Positions 14,054 to 14,200 of a stretch of 14,200 nt of DNA are shown piece by piece. The translations under genes were made by a program, and so were the position numbers. Position 1 is the stretch's first letter, and each line of letters opens with the position of its first letter. Where the stretch lies: positions 1 to 14,200 of the forward strand of contig JAQWCZ010000020.1 of the NCBI GenBank assembly GCA_028705705.1, given 5' to 3'. The notes below the pieces were generated by a model. That model saw nothing but the letters and a program-made list of their open reading frames with translations, ran no database searches and was not told the DNA's origin. Origin of the DNA: Paludibacter sp. (lineage in GTDB: Bacteria; Bacteroidota; Bacteroidia; Bacteroidales; Paludibacteraceae).

Positions 14054-14200
14054 TTATTTTTGTGGAATGTTGGCCAGTGTAGCAACCAGATAATCCCAGA
14101 ATCTCTTTACACTCTCAATGTGAACTTTTTCATTCGGAGAGTGGGGGTAACGAATAGTCGGACCAAACGAAATCATGTCCATTGCCGGGTAATTGATGCC
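14054..14200 (-). CDS. pepD: C-terminus of Xaa-His dipeptidase (aminoacyl-histidine dipeptidase, M20 family)
   Basis: Only the last 48 codons and the stop are inside the window; the start lies beyond the right edge. The visible end reads MDMISFGPTIRYPHSPNEKV, then HIESVKRFWDYLVATL and a short lysine-ending tail. The block ISFGPTIRYPHSPNEKVHIESV is the conserved end of PepD-type M20 metallopeptidases, where the GPT and HSPNEKV segments contribute substrate and zinc ligands. The enzyme hydrolyses Xaa-His dipeptides such as carnosine and broader dipeptides in the cytoplasm. Call rests on recognition of this motif alone. It converges on the nitroreductase gene with its terminator in the 129-bp gap. 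Confidence 0.82.
   Translation of the reverse strand, partial: GINYPAMDMISFGPTIRYPHSPNEKVHIESVKRFWDYLVATLANIPQK

Overview
The window looks like chromosomal DNA of a Bacteroidales-type member of the Bacteroidota. Three things point there: AT-rich intergenic gaps, protein families in their typical Bacteroidota form (GtrA, CYTH, split 5'-nucleotidase, sialate O-acetylesterase, RpoN), and several upstream boxes matching the Bacteroidota housekeeping promoter element TAnnTTTG. Genus cannot be fixed from the sequence. Most of the content is housekeeping and cell-envelope metabolism. I see no phage, conjugative element, CRISPR array, tRNA or rRNA, and no obvious new multi-gene defence or biosynthetic system. 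The unusual signals are mostly in the gaps between genes.

Left part (1-3260). An exported endonuclease/exonuclease/phosphatase-fold protein runs off the left edge on the minus strand. It is followed by a 36-codon ferredoxin-like remnant and a GtrA-family membrane protein. Divergently, rsmA (16S rRNA dimethyltransferase) and corA (Mg2+ channel) read rightward. The rsmA and gtrA promoter boxes flank a perfect 15-bp palindrome.

Middle (3280-8703). An exported sialate O-acetylesterase-type hydrolase (minus) converges on corA across a 12-bp-arm hairpin. Next come a CYTH-domain phosphohydrolase (plus) and a membrane-anchored double-DTG aspartic protease with a PDZ domain (minus). A split 5'-nucleotidase follows: the substrate-binding C-terminal domain is a lipoprotein encoded first, and the catalytic metallophosphatase domain is a separate gene behind it. 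A 160-bp element with perfect 44-bp inverted arms lies between the two, and its first bases provide the stop codon of the upstream gene.

Right part (8748-14200). rpoN (sigma-54) is followed 13 bp later by a degenerate PAP2-like membrane protein. After a 226-bp gap with tandem repeats and two mutually exclusive hairpins comes prfB (release factor 2), with an in-frame UGA and the classical +1 programmed frameshift site. prfB meets an RluA-family pseudouridine synthase tail to tail, the two stop codons sharing TTAA. An NfsB-like nitroreductase with a clear intrinsic terminator follows. The C-terminus of a PepD-type Xaa-His dipeptidase enters from the right edge.

Several start codons were moved from the longest possible open frame to an internal ATG (rsmA, corA, the aspartic protease, rpoN, the PAP2-like gene, the RluA gene). 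The reasons are given in each entry.
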